DNA of 64,000 bases, taken from Microcoleus sp. AS-A8. Lineage in GTDB: Bacteria > Cyanobacteriota > Cyanobacteriia > Cyanobacteriales > Coleofasciculaceae. Location: the NCBI GenBank assembly GCA_039962225.1, contig JAMPKV010000022.1, forward strand, positions 33,325 through 97,324, given 5' to 3'. The position numbers and the translations under genes were made by a program. Shown piece by piece: positions 19,470 to 29,333 of this stretch. Under the pieces are notes generated by a model, which saw nothing but the letters and a program-made list of their open reading frames with translations, was not told the origin of the DNA and ran no database searches. The first letter of the stretch is position 1; each line of letters begins with the position of its first letter.

Positions 19470-20762
19470 TTAAACCATAGGTGTTGCCAAGGGGTTAATG
19501 GCTTCAGCAGGGCCAACCAGGGATATATAAGGTTCCGTAAAGTAACGAGTCGCAACAGCTTGAGCGATTTCTGGAGTAACACTGATCACATCTTGCTGAA
19601 ACTGAGTGTCAAACTCAATTCCTAACCCTAGCGTCTCATACCAACCATAGACTTGAGCCAACTGGGCATTCGTTTGTTTTCCCAGTGCATACTGACCAAG
19701 GAGTTTATTTTTGGCGGCTTGGAGTTCCTCACTAGTTAGCAAGGTCGAGCAAAGACGTTCTATTTCTTTACGTAATCCGAGGATAGCGGTTTCCGTATTA
19801 TCAGGTGCTGTGCCCATATAGACGACGAATGTGGACACCGACTTGCGCGTAGGATAAAAAGCGGAGACATCATAAGCTAAACCTCGCTTCTCCCGCAACT
19901 CAACAAATAAGCGGCTGGAAAGCCCATTACCTAGGTAAGTATTGAGCAATTTCAGCGTGGTATAGTCGCTATGGTACATGGGTGAGGCCAGATAGCCCAG
20001 CATCACAATCGACTGCTGTGTCTCTTGCGGCGTCATGACTTGCGACGGTTGGGAGGTAAGAGACGGTAACTGTTGGGTCAGTAGGGGCGTTTCGGGCGAC
20101 TGCCAATCGCCAAACACTCGCTCAACCTGAGCCACGGCTTCTTCTGGGGTCACACGACCCACGACGCTAATCACCATATTGTCGGGTCGAAAGTGAGTTT
20201 GATGGAACAGTTCCAAGTCAGCACGACCGAGTTCAGAGACAGTGGCTTCTGTGCCCAAAATTGAGAGTGAGTAGGGATGAGCTTGATACATCGCCTGCCG
20301 CAACTGGTCAAAGGCAATGGTGAAGGGCTGTTCTTTTTGAGACCGAATATCTTGAATGGCTAGGTACCGCTCCAGTTCTACTTCTTCTTCTGGGAAACTG
20401 GGATGTAACAACATTTGTCCCGCTAACTGTAACATCTCAGGCCAGTCGCTGGAGACGGTTTTTAGGGAGAGTAAAAAGTAATCGGTGGCTGTATCTGCAC
20501 TGAGATTCGCTCCCACTGACTCGATCCGTTCGGCAATGTCTATGGCTGAGAGTTGCTCTGTGCCTTTCGTAATTACGGCTGACAGCAGGTGAGATAGTCC
20601 TGCTTTTTCTCGCGGTTCCCACTGACTCCCCGCTCGCATAAACAGGCGTGTGGCTATAATATCTGCGGCAGAATTTTCGATGGCGAGTACAACGATGCCG
20701 TTATCGAGAACCGTGCGATGAATGAGCGGTTGTTGGGGTAAAAAGGTTACAGTTTGAGGCAT
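19470..20762 (-). CDS. M16-family peptidase homolog, non-catalytic subunit type
   Basis: About 430 residues from ATG 20762 (MPQTVTFLPQQP); the frame extends upstream to 20852, but that part is translated repeat DNA. M16 fold over the full length (GIVVLAIENSAADIIATRLF, YQAHPYSLSILGTEATVSEL, RPDNMVISVVGRV). The zinc site HxxEH of active members is replaced by HLLSA (GLSHLLSAVITKG), so it cannot bind zinc in the usual way. In this family an inactive protein often pairs with an active one, as in mitochondrial processing peptidase; the active partner is the gene just upstream at 20863-22149. Confidence 0.88.
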   Translation of the reverse strand: MPQTVTFLPQQPLIHRTVLDNGIVVLAIENSAADIIATRLFMRAGSQWEPREKAGLSHLLSAVITKGTEQLSAIDIAERIESVGANLSADTATDYFLLSLKTVSSDWPEMLQLAGQMLLHPSFPEEEVELERYLAIQDIRSQKEQPFTIAFDQLRQAMYQAHPYSLSILGTEATVSELGRADLELFHQTHFRPDNMVISVVGRVTPEEAVAQVERVFGDWQSPETPLLTQQLPSLTSQPSQVMTPQETQQSIVMLGYLASPMYHSDYTTLKLLNTYLGNGLSSRLFVELREKRGLAYDVSAFYPTRKSVSTFVVYMGTAPDNTETAILGLRKEIERLCSTLLTSEELQAAKNKLLGQYALGKQTNAQLAQVYGWYETLGLGIEFDTQFQQDVISVTPEIAQAVATRYFTEPYISLVGPAEAINPLATPMV

Positions 20763-20836
20763 TATGATGTTGGTCAGGGGTTGAAAGTGAGAAGGTTGAG
20801 GATGAAAAACGAGGCTGACTCCTATCTGAAGCTTAG

Positions 20837-20864
20837 AACTTTCAACTTTCAACTTTCAACTTTC
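20837..20864. repeat. Heptamer tandem repeat AACTTTC x4
   Basis: Four head-to-tail AACTTTC units in the gap between the two M16 genes, running into the stop codon of the upstream gene. Resembles the short tandemly repeated sequences common in filamentous cyanobacteria; a related run (GTTGAAGG-like) lies near 51420-51460. Confidence 0.8.
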
Positions 20865-22149
20865 AACCCATCTCCTCTTCCGTCATGGGCTTCACAACCG
20901 TAACGGCGTAGTGATGAGGAGAAAGATATTGCTGTGCCAAGTGCATTAAGTCCGATACCGTAAACGTCTGAATCTGATTGGGATACGTTACGGCAATATT
21001 TGCTGTGGCAATCGTGTTGTAGTAGCCATAGAGACCCGCTAACTGACTGGCTGTTTCTGTGGAGAAGGTATAGTCATTACAGAGCAAGCGCTGGCAGCGG
21101 CTGAGTTCTCGTGGTGAAAGGGGTTCCTTCTGCAATTGAAACAGGCGATCGCATATTAGCTCTTCGACTTGTTCCAAATATTGTGGCTCTAAGCAGGCAC
21201 TAATGGTAAACAAACTTGAATCCCGTTGGAGTGAGAAATTACTGCCAATGCTCAAGACTAATCGCTGCTCTTCTCGCAATTCTCGCACCAAGCGAGAAGA
21301 CCGTCCATCGGCGAGGAGTACAGACAGTAAATCTAAGCCATAAGCATCCCGCAGTTGTTCTACACTCGGTCCCACCCAAGCCATCAACAAACGAGCCTGC
21401 TCTAGGCGCGGCAAATAAAGTTCCTGACGACGAACTCCTGTAATGGGAGGTTCTGCCTGTACCTCAAATGGCGGGCACTCCATGGGGGTAGGAAAGTCTT
21501 GAAACGACTGGTTGATTAAATTCAACGCCGATTCTTGGTCAACCCCGCCGACAATCACCACCGTCATATTTTCGGGTTGGTAGTGGGTGGAGTGAAAACA
21601 GCGCATCTGATGGGGTGAGTTCATCATCAGGTGTTCTTCGGTTCCCAGAACCGAGCGCCCATAGGGATGACGCTGGTAAACGCTTTCACTCAAAGCCTGA
21701 AATCCCAACCAATCCGGATTGTCGTAACAGGCATGGATTTCTTCTAAGACCACATCCCGTTCCCGCTCAAATTCATCCTCAGGGATAGCTGGGTGTAAGA
21801 GCAAGTCTGCCAGAGGCGGTAAGGTATCTTTTAAGTACTGAGCCGCTGTAGTGATAAAAAAGTGGGCATAATCGTGGCTAGTGGCGGCATTAGAGACACC
21901 CCCACGACTTTCAATCACCATGTCGAACACACCAGGCGCGAATCGTTCGCTGCCTTTAAAGATCATGTGTTCTAGGAAGTGTGCCATCCCAGACCATTGG
22001 TCAGGTTCCGTACTGGCACCCGCTCGTACCCAGACATCGACCACCACAACGGGTGTCGCTGGGAGGTGCTGATAGATTACAGTCAGTCCATTCGCCAGCC
22101 TGAAGACATCAGCAGGAAATTTTGAAGCAATCAGCGGCTCAGTTAACAA
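20863..22149 (-). CDS. M16-family zinc peptidase, catalytic
   Basis: 428 residues from TTG 22149. The inverted zinc motif is intact: H57-F-L-E60-H61 within GMAHFLEHMIFKGS, with the distal glutamate region ERERDVVLEEIHACYDNP. The second M16 half is also present (RPTM-like NMTVVIVGGVDQESALNLIN). No signal peptide, so cytoplasmic or membrane-associated. Likely works as a heterodimer with the zinc-less homolog that follows it on the same strand 100 bp downstream. Substrate unknown; the family digests peptides or processes precursors. Confidence 0.9.
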   Translation of the reverse strand: MLTEPLIASKFPADVFRLANGLTVIYQHLPATPVVVVDVWVRAGASTEPDQWSGMAHFLEHMIFKGSERFAPGVFDMVIESRGGVSNAATSHDYAHFFITTAAQYLKDTLPPLADLLLHPAIPEDEFERERDVVLEEIHACYDNPDWLGFQALSESVYQRHPYGRSVLGTEEHLMMNSPHQMRCFHSTHYQPENMTVVIVGGVDQESALNLINQSFQDFPTPMECPPFEVQAEPPITGVRRQELYLPRLEQARLLMAWVGPSVEQLRDAYGLDLLSVLLADGRSSRLVRELREEQRLVLSIGSNFSLQRDSSLFTISACLEPQYLEQVEELICDRLFQLQKEPLSPRELSRCQRLLCNDYTFSTETASQLAGLYGYYNTIATANIAVTYPNQIQTFTVSDLMHLAQQYLSPHHYAVTVVKPMTEEEMG

Positions 22150-22289
22150 TTTTTCTAATCTCAGCTATCTCGGTAATTTAAATTAGTTTATATTAATGCT
22201 TGAGCAATGCAGAAGTCCAAATGTGGTGATACCAGGACAAAATCACAGAAAGCTTCATCGGCGATCGCTACGATGGATAGCATACCTTC

Positions 22290-22541
22290 GTGTAAAAAAA
22301 CCCTCAGTCTCTTAAGACAGGAGGGTTTGATGGATTACAGATTCCCCGAAACGCCGTTTTACCTCAGTTTATGACCTGGATTACCAGGGGGGTACCGTGG
22401 GTATCTCGTTTAAAGTTTCCGAGTACATGCTCGGTCTACTGCCACAAGACGACTTGGTTCCCTTTTTCATAAAGTCAAGATCAAAAAACACTATTGGCAG
22501 TCACCAACGTTCCAGTAGAACCTGTAACCTATCCATTGTAA
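22290..22541 (-). ncRNA. Candidate structured non-coding RNA (6S-like size and closing stem)
   Basis: The minus strand carries TACAAT at 22540-22535 and TAGGAT at 22553-22548 as possible -10 boxes. A long closing stem pairs GATAGGTTACAG (22533-22522) with CTGTAATCCATC near 22330-22345, one mismatch. Inside are a 7-bp stem ACTGCCA/TGGCAGT, a hairpin CCGAG/CTCGG, and CCTGG-TAAT-CCAGG. The RNA is followed at once by a strong terminator (22298-22328). No ORF fits. A terminal stem enclosing about 200 nt is like 6S RNA, but I cannot confirm the family; another cyanobacterial regulatory RNA is possible. Confidence 0.5.
22298..22328 (-). terminator. Rho-independent terminator after the candidate ncRNA
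   Basis: Arms AAACCCTC (22298-22305) and GAGGGTTT (22321-22328) with an inner GTCT/AGAC stem. On the minus strand it ends in a run of seven T, so it serves minus-strand transcripts entering from the right. The nearest gene in that direction begins far away on the other strand, which supports an RNA gene in between. Confidence 0.8.
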
Positions 22542-22883
22542 CTATTTATCCTAGAATGACCACACTAGACACGCCGCTCTTACCCCTGAAAAGTGCTAGA
22601 AACCGCGTTGGGTGTGGGAGAGTTGAGGAGGGACGTGGAGGAGAAAACGTTTCGGAATATCCCTAAAAATTGCTGAAAAGTTTCTGGCTACAATGCACGA
22701 GTGTCCGCCCTGTATTATTCACAGCAATTTTCGCTGTAAAATCGATACGACCGAGACAAGCGCCTACCCGTATTACCCAAGTATTGTCCCCTTCTTGAAC
22801 CTAACCAACTTAAACTTCACCCATTGACAATCGCTTACCGCAATTTTCTTTATCTGGTTACAGAAACGGGACAGACAGTTCAG

Positions 22884-23363
22884 ATGTCTATTCACCGTCC
22901 CAGTCCCTTCGTTGTCCAGAATTTAGAGCGCGTTTTACCCGATTGGAATTTACCCGTGTTGTGGGTGGTGATTGTTTTGCAGCAAGCTCGATGCGAACTG
23001 GTGGACATCACGCCTGAGAGTGAGCAAGAGAAAGAGCGGTTAAGGGAGAAGTTTTTGCGCTTTGGTTTTGAGGTAGCGTTTAGTTTACGCGATCGCGGAT
23101 TCTTGAGTAACCTGATTGACCCTCGGACTGGGTATCCCTTGCTATCACGCCCAGGAGAAATTCTCCACGATGATACGGCTGTAGTCAAGGCGCTTTTGGG
23201 CTTGCCCGTGATTCGCAACCGTTGCTGTGTTTTAGAGCATCCGGTTTGGGGTAAGGCCGTTTATCCGAGTACTTTACTCACCTCAGCTCCTCCACGGGTG
23301 ATCGAGCCGATCCTGAAGCGTGTTGCAGCGCAGCAGGGTTGGCAGGAAGCAAACGCTAATTAA
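22884..23363 (+). CDS. MMADHC-like protein (methylmalonic aciduria and homocystinuria type D homolog)
   Basis: About 159 residues from ATG 22884 (MSIHRPSPF); the frame opens earlier at a TTG, but conservation appears to begin here. Soluble, with characteristic stretches EKERLREKFLRFGFEVAFSL, LIDPRTGYPLLSRPGEILHD and DDTAVVKALLGLPVIRNRC. Cyanobacterial proteins of this type are annotated as MMADHC homologs; the human protein directs cobalamin to its two user enzymes. Whether the cyanobacterial form does so is unproven. Ends 8 bp inside the convergent K+ channel gene. Confidence 0.75.
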   Translation: MSIHRPSPFVVQNLERVLPDWNLPVLWVVIVLQQARCELVDITPESEQEKERLREKFLRFGFEVAFSLRDRGFLSNLIDPRTGYPLLSRPGEILHDDTAVVKALLGLPVIRNRCCVLEHPVWGKAVYPSTLLTSAPPRVIEPILKRVAAQQGWQEANAN

Positions 23364-24423
23364 ATAGCTTAGGCTTTCGCAGATGACGGGAATTCAAGGG
23401 ACTGAGGATGCGGTTGAGTTGACGCAGTTGATCGGCGGTTCCCAAGCAAATTAACACATCTCCCGGCAATAACTGAGTGTCAGCCGTAGGTCCAGCGATC
23501 AGCGTGCCATCCACCCGACGAATGGCCAGAACTAAAGCACCACATTGCGATCGCAGTCGAGCTTCCCGCAGGGTTTGCCCTACCATCGGACTGGTTTTGG
23601 GATCGAGCAAAAACTCTTCCAAATAAAAAGCGCGATCGCTGCCCGTGAGAATCCCATCCATAAAATCTAGCACTTGGGGTCTCAGGGCTGCTGCCGCCAT
23701 CCGCTTGCCACCTGTAATGTAGGGAGAAACGACCGCATCGGCCCCAGCACGTTGTAGCTTTTGTACCGCTTCTTCTGTACTCGCACGAGCAATCGCCCGA
23801 ATGTTGGGATTGAGGGTTTTGGCGGACAGCACCGTGTAGAGATTTTCCGCATCGGAAGGGAGCGCGGCTACCAAACAGATGGCTCGTTCAATTCCCACTT
23901 TAAAGAGCGTGTCATCTAACGTGGCATCCCCCTGGAGAGCCACATAACCCAACTCTTGGGCCTCCTCTATCTGCTCGGCCTGAGAATCGATCGTGACAAA
24001 GGAGATACCCTCAGTCTTAAATTCCACCGCAATCTGACGCCCAGTGCGCCCAAACCCACACAGAATGTAATGGTCAGTTAACGTATCGATCAAGCGCCGT
24101 CGTTGCCTCAGTCGAATTCCTTCTTGAAAGTAACCCTGAATCAAAGCTTCTGTAAATCGATTGACGATATAACCAATGGTGATCACCCCCATCAAAATTA
24201 GGGCGATCGTAAACAGCCGTCCGCGTTCGCCTAGAGGATTGGTTTCGCCATAGCCAACCGTCGCCAGAGTAATCACAGTCATGTACCCCGCATCTGACCA
24301 TGACCAGCCCTCTATAAAGTGGTACCACAATGTACCCACTCCAGCGACTCCTAACAAAGCGATGACCCCAGCAATTAACTCGTTACGGAGGCGTCGATAT
24401 TTTTGTTCAAGCGTTGAATACAC
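23356..24423 (-). CDS. Potassium channel with RCK/TrkA domains
   Basis: 355 residues. TM1 at ~15-33, pore helix and selectivity filter TVGYGE (residues 55-60), TM2 at ~66-88. A TrkA-N Rossmann domain follows (HYILCGFGRTGRQIAVEFKT from ~113, with the GxGxxG nucleotide loop), then a TrkA-C domain around 265-345 (GQTLREARLRSQCGALVLAI). Two-TM K+ channels of this build are gated by ligands bound to the RCK ring and sit in the plasma or thylakoid membrane; cyanobacterial SynK is a thylakoid example. Its 3' end overlaps the convergent MMADHC-like gene by 8 bp. Confidence 0.93.
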   Translation of the reverse strand: MYSTLEQKYRRLRNELIAGVIALLGVAGVGTLWYHFIEGWSWSDAGYMTVITLATVGYGETNPLGERGRLFTIALILMGVITIGYIVNRFTEALIQGYFQEGIRLRQRRRLIDTLTDHYILCGFGRTGRQIAVEFKTEGISFVTIDSQAEQIEEAQELGYVALQGDATLDDTLFKVGIERAICLVAALPSDAENLYTVLSAKTLNPNIRAIARASTEEAVQKLQRAGADAVVSPYITGGKRMAAAALRPQVLDFMDGILTGSDRAFYLEEFLLDPKTSPMVGQTLREARLRSQCGALVLAIRRVDGTLIAGPTADTQLLPGDVLICLGTADQLRQLNRILSPLNSRHLRKPKLFN

Positions 24424-24796
24424 CGCCTGTTGTTACTTTTTTTTGAGATGGATCAGGGAAGAAGTTTTAAGAATACACGATTCTAGGATTGTTGGAATTA
24501 AGGGAGAGCCGTAGCTATCGGTATCCCTAAATTTACCGATCGTATTGCCGAATGGAGATTTCTTTTGTCAGGGTTTGCTGGCAAAACCCCAGGGGTGAAG
24601 TACCTCTAGCTTGGCGTTTCCCTGGATAAGATAAAGTACATATGATTCAAACGGGTCAGTGAGGCGTTGTGTTAGGGCAAGTCTAGCTGCCTTCCCGGTC
24701 TTAGCCTGTAAGGTAGTGGCAATCAAGCTCGACCCCAACCTATCCTATCCGTCCTCAAAAAATTTATCCTCTAAAACTTCGATAAGGATTAAATTA

Positions 24797-26077
24797 GTGA
24801 GTCTAGAAACTCTTCCCATCCCCTCAATCCCAGCCGAGTCAGCCTCAGTGATGTCTACCCCCTTTGACGCGGCTGACTTTGACGCCAGTGTGATGTCTAC
24901 CTACGGGCGCTTTCCCATTGCCCTGGAACGGGGAGAAGGTTGTCGCGTTTGGGATACTCTAGGACGCGAATATCTTGACTTCGTTGCTGGGATTGCGACT
25001 TGCACTCTCGGACACGCTCACCCTGCCCTGATCGAAGCCGTGACGCAGCAAATTCAAAAGTTGCACCACGTTTCTAACTTGTACTACATTCCAGAGCAAG
25101 GAGCGTTAGCCAAGTGGATTATTGATCATTCTTGTGCGGATCGGGTCTTTTTCTGCAACTCTGGGGCAGAGGCTAACGAAGGAGCCATCAAGCTGGCGCG
25201 GAAGTATGCCCACACGGTATTAGACATTGAAAAGCCGGTAATTTTGACCGCCCACGCCAGTTTTCATGGGCGGACACTCGCGACGATTACTGCCACCGGT
25301 CAGCCGAAGTACCAAAAGAACTTTGAGCCGTTGATGCCTGGGTTCCAGTACGTCCCTTACAACGATATTAAAGCCATAGAGAATGCGGTTACCGATATCG
25401 ACGAGGGCAACCAACGGGTGGCGGCGATTTTGATGGAACCCTTACAGGGAGAAGGCGGCGTCCGTCCCGGAGAGCTGGAATACTTCCTGCGGTTGCGGAA
25501 AATCTGCGACGATACGGGCATCCTGCTGATTTTAGATGAAGTGCAGGTGGGCATGGGCCGCACGGGTAAGTACTGGGGGTATGAGAATCTGGGGATCGAG
25601 CCGGATATCTTTACCAGTGCCAAGGGGTTAGCCGGAGGTATTCCCATTGGTGCCATGATGTGTAAGAAGTTCTGCGACGTGTTCCAGCCCGGTGACCATG
25701 CCAGTACCTTTGGTGGGAATCCCTTTGCCAGTGCCGCCGCGATCGCAGTGGCTCAAACCTTAGAGCGAGAGAATATTCTCCACAACGTACAGGAACGCGG
25801 TGAGCAACTGCGGACAAGACTCAGAGCGATCGCCATTAAATATCCTCATCTGTTTACCGAAGTGCGTGGCTGGGGTCTAATTAATGGCATGGAACTCAAG
25901 GCCGATATCGAGCTGACTTCGGTTGATGTCGTGAAAGCGGCGATGGCACAGGGGTTGCTGCTTGTGCCCGCAGGCCCTAAGGTGATTCGCTTGGTGCCGC
26001 CGCTGATTGTCTCAGCCCAAGAAGTTGATCAAGCGGCTCAAGTGTTGGAGCAAGCGATCGCAACTTTCAACTTGTAG
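24797..26077 (+). CDS. argD: Acetylornithine aminotransferase
   Basis: About 426 residues from GTG 24797, chosen because AAGGA lies just upstream and the product (MSLETLPIPS...) has normal length; the frame extends to 24659. Class III PLP aminotransferase: DYLDFVAGIAT-like entry, FFCNSGAEANEGAIKLARK, ILDEVQVGMGRTG, and the PLP lysine in TSAKGLAGG. Arginine synthesis, converting N-acetylglutamate semialdehyde to N-acetylornithine in the cytoplasm. Stands alone, with a HIP1-rich 3' end. Confidence 0.93.
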   Translation: MSLETLPIPSIPAESASVMSTPFDAADFDASVMSTYGRFPIALERGEGCRVWDTLGREYLDFVAGIATCTLGHAHPALIEAVTQQIQKLHHVSNLYYIPEQGALAKWIIDHSCADRVFFCNSGAEANEGAIKLARKYAHTVLDIEKPVILTAHASFHGRTLATITATGQPKYQKNFEPLMPGFQYVPYNDIKAIENAVTDIDEGNQRVAAILMEPLQGEGGVRPGELEYFLRLRKICDDTGILLILDEVQVGMGRTGKYWGYENLGIEPDIFTSAKGLAGGIPIGAMMCKKFCDVFQPGDHASTFGGNPFASAAAIAVAQTLERENILHNVQERGEQLRTRLRAIAIKYPHLFTEVRGWGLINGMELKADIELTSVDVVKAAMAQGLLLVPAGPKVIRLVPPLIVSAQEVDQAAQVLEQAIATFNL

Positions 26078-26110
26078 AGCGATCGCTCAGGGATTTCTCA
26101 ATAAAAAATG

Positions 26111-26179
26111 TCCTTGTAGGGGCGGGTTTAGCGAATAGGTTAGTGGCACGAGCGATTAACTCAAGGACAAAACCCGCCC
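26111..26179. repeat. Inverted repeat of the dispersed cyanobacterial type
   Basis: Arms GGGCGGGTTT (26120-26129) and AAACCCGCCC (26170-26179), with a second arm pair TCCTTG (26111-26116) and CAAGGA (26162-26167) that would form an alternative structure. Lies between argD and the convergent SH3 gene, so it may also end transcripts. Confidence 0.75.
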
Positions 26180-26200
26180 TTACTCAATTATCCTTTGCCT

Positions 26201-26911
<711 letters not shown>

Positions 26912-27239
26912 ATACTCAACTCCTCATTTCACCAAGATGATTGCGTTAGAGATTTCAAGACCAAAAAAACGCCCAAGTGGCAGAGTCTAGTTTTTCTAGA
27001 TGGCTAATCCAGCTAAAAAAGATATTGGCGTTCTTGCCCCTGCCTGACTTGGCGTTAGTAGGATCGTTAATCTTGAGATCTCTTAGTCAAATAGCATAAA
27101 AAGAGGTCTATGCCAATCACCCGGAAAATGGGAAAGGTGTCAAGAGCTAGCTTGAAAGCCAAATGTAAAGCCGAATAATTTTCTGGGTTGGCTGTAAGCG
27201 CTAGCTCATAGGGGTGTGGTATCGCAGAAAGCGCGGCTC

Positions 27240-27875
27240 CTAGATACAAGAAAATGGGGCGCTGAGATTCCCACTGGGAAACCCACTAGAAATCCAGCCA
27301 CTTCTTGGAGTCGAGATTTCCACCCAAGTGCGCCCTGCGCTATCTACGCTTGATGCTCCCGTAACCTTGACGTTGGTTCCTACCAATACTGAAGCAACCT
27401 GTGATGAGCTAGAGGCCGGTTGGGAACGGACAATCAAACCCTCTGAAGGAGCGATGACTCGGCGACAGGTGGCTTTGGTTGGGGGAGGATTGGTTCCACA
27501 AGGTTTGAGATATCTGGCGATGACATATCCACTTGCCGGAGCACTCACCTGTATCCAACCCGCACTCCCCTCACTAGCCAGCGTTACCCGTTGATTGGGT
27601 TCTAAGGTTCTAACAATGTCACTGTTCGTTCCAACCGAAGGCTCTGTAAAGATATCTATCGTCCTGCTAGCAGCACGACATTGGCCTACAATTTGCGCCA
27701 ATTGGATATTTCCTGAACTCAGCGACGAGGTCGTTGTTGTTTCTTGGAGGGGACTGGCTAGAGTTATGTCACCAATCGTTGCGGCATGTGCCTCTAGACT
27801 ACCCACCGTGTTCAAGCCCAGCAAGATCAGCGCTAAAACAGCGATTAACTTGCCCCATCGGCTCATCTTTTTCAT
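27240..27875 (-). CDS. Secreted SH3-domain protein, paralog
   Basis: 211 residues, GAGGAG before the ATG. Signal peptide to ~residue 32 (LIAVLALILLGLNTVGSLEA). SH3 domain one ~64-130 (QCRAASRTIDIFTEPSVGTN, GWIQVSAPASGYVIARYLKP), domain two ~138-211 (VIAPSEGLIVRSQPASSSSQ, WVEISTPRSGWISSGFPSGN). The linker is short and lacks the PT repeat of the paralog. The 65 bp upstream resemble those of the 26201-26911 gene. Function unknown beyond extracytoplasmic binding. Confidence 0.8.
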   Translation of the reverse strand: MKKMSRWGKLIAVLALILLGLNTVGSLEAHAATIGDITLASPLQETTTTSSLSSGNIQLAQIVGQCRAASRTIDIFTEPSVGTNSDIVRTLEPNQRVTLASEGSAGWIQVSAPASGYVIARYLKPCGTNPPPTKATCRRVIAPSEGLIVRSQPASSSSQVASVLVGTNVKVTGASSVDSAGRTWVEISTPRSGWISSGFPSGNLSAPFSCI

Positions 27876-28181
27876 GCAATAAACTCCTCATTACACCAAG
27901 ATGCTTGTGTTATCGACTTCCAAAGTCAAAAACATCCTAGCTGTAGAATCTAGTTTTGCAAAATAATTGGCTGATCGATGAAGGTATTTCTTAACTTGCC
28001 TCTAGATTACATAGAGCTGAGATATTTGACCCCTTGAAAGTCTTTATAGTCCCTCAGCATCTAAAAGAAGATTAGTGCAAATCGTCGTAAAGAGCGAGGC
28101 ATGTCCAGCGATTCGCCTCTTAGGAAAGTAGTAGCCCGTCTATCTTGGCTGGGAAAGCTACTGAATATAGAACACTTCGAT

Positions 28182-29186
28182 TTAAAAATTAACCCGAACA
28201 TTAGCCAGACGGCGATTTCGTCCTACCGTCAGAATGGCTGAGGAGGGACTACCATCTAAGAACGCTTGTAAATCTTGAAGTCCCCGGAGACGACGACCAT
28301 TAATCGCAAGGAGTTGGTCACCCGGTCTTAATCCTAAACTCGCCGCTAGCGAACCCGGTTGTACACCCAAAATAACCAGAGTCCTGGCATCCAACGTGAC
28401 TCCCAAACGAGGGGTTGAGGATGAGGGAGCAACAGCTGTTGTACTGGGATTGCTTCTGTTGCGGTTTTGTTCAATAAAATCTCTAGCGATGACCACACTG
28501 GTGGCAAACCCAATCCCTGTATTTCCTCTTCCACCGGGACTCAGAATCGCTTTATTGACACCAATCAGTTCACCTCGTGAGTTGAGTAACGGTCCTCCCG
28601 AATTCCCTGGATTGAGTGCGGCATCCGTTTGTAAATCACCATTGCGACCAACACGACTCAAGATACCTGTGGTCAATGTTCCTGACAACCCAAAAGGACT
28701 ACCGATCGCAAAGACGCGTTGCCCGACTTGAATATTTTGAGGAGCGGACAAACGTACCGTAGGAAAGCGGTCAGTCGTATTCAGTCGCACGAGTGCCAAA
28801 TCATTTCTGCGATCGGCTGCAATCACTTGTCCGGTATAGCGCTTTCCTGAAGACGTACTAACACTCACACGACCGCCACTTGTCCCTCTGATCACATGTT
28901 CATTGGTTAAAATCAGCCCTTCTGGACTAATAATACTACCTGAACCCGAACCTCTACCCGTACTAATCGTTACAACGGTAGGACTGGCAATGCGATAAAC
29001 ATCAATACTGGTTTGTTCTTCATTCCGAGCTTGAGCCAGAACAGGGGAAACAGGTACATGGCTCCAGGCTGGAGTATGAATCAAACAAACACAAGCCGCA
29101 CACAGTAAAAAGCGCTCAGGTCTCATGACACTTAAACAGAAGGAGACAACCTTAGGACGGATGAGTTCACAACGTTGATGACGCAA
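28182..29186 (-). CDS. HtrA/Deg-type trypsin-like serine protease with one PDZ domain
   Basis: 334 residues; a second start at residue 21 (MRPERFLLCAACVCLIHTPA) would give a cleaner signal peptide. Trypsin-like catalytic triad H97 (ILTNEHVI), D129 (RRNDLALV) and S196 (LNPGNSGGP). PDZ domain ~255-330 (LGVQPGSLAASLGLRPGDQL, FLDGSPSSAILTVGRN). Shorter than HhoA/HhoB/HtrA of cyanobacteria (~400 residues). Family role: degrades or refolds damaged periplasmic or thylakoid-lumen proteins. Confidence 0.9.
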   Translation of the reverse strand: MRHQRCELIRPKVVSFCLSVMRPERFLLCAACVCLIHTPAWSHVPVSPVLAQARNEEQTSIDVYRIASPTVVTISTGRGSGSGSIISPEGLILTNEHVIRGTSGGRVSVSTSSGKRYTGQVIAADRRNDLALVRLNTTDRFPTVRLSAPQNIQVGQRVFAIGSPFGLSGTLTTGILSRVGRNGDLQTDAALNPGNSGGPLLNSRGELIGVNKAILSPGGRGNTGIGFATSVVIARDFIEQNRNRSNPSTTAVAPSSSTPRLGVTLDARTLVILGVQPGSLAASLGLRPGDQLLAINGRRLRGLQDLQAFLDGSPSSAILTVGRNRRLANVRVNF

Positions 29187-29333
29187 ATCAGGAACGTGTG
29201 TTTCTTTTTACCCCAGAAACCTATGAACTAGTTGTGAGTAGACCTTGATCGTGCTAGCTTGTCAGACTAATCCCAGCCTTGTGAGAGTGCAAGCGTGAGT
29301 CTGCCGATGTGCTGGAGTTCGTGAGAGTGAGGA

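Larger units (their letters stand above)
22150..22883. other. Intergenic region holding a candidate ncRNA gene
   Basis: 734 bp between the M16 gene and the MMADHC-like gene. The stretch 22290-22541 looks like an independent RNA gene with terminator (listed separately). The remainder, 22560-22883, contains an open frame to a TTG at 22824 that I regard as upstream of the real start at 22884. Confidence 0.55.
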
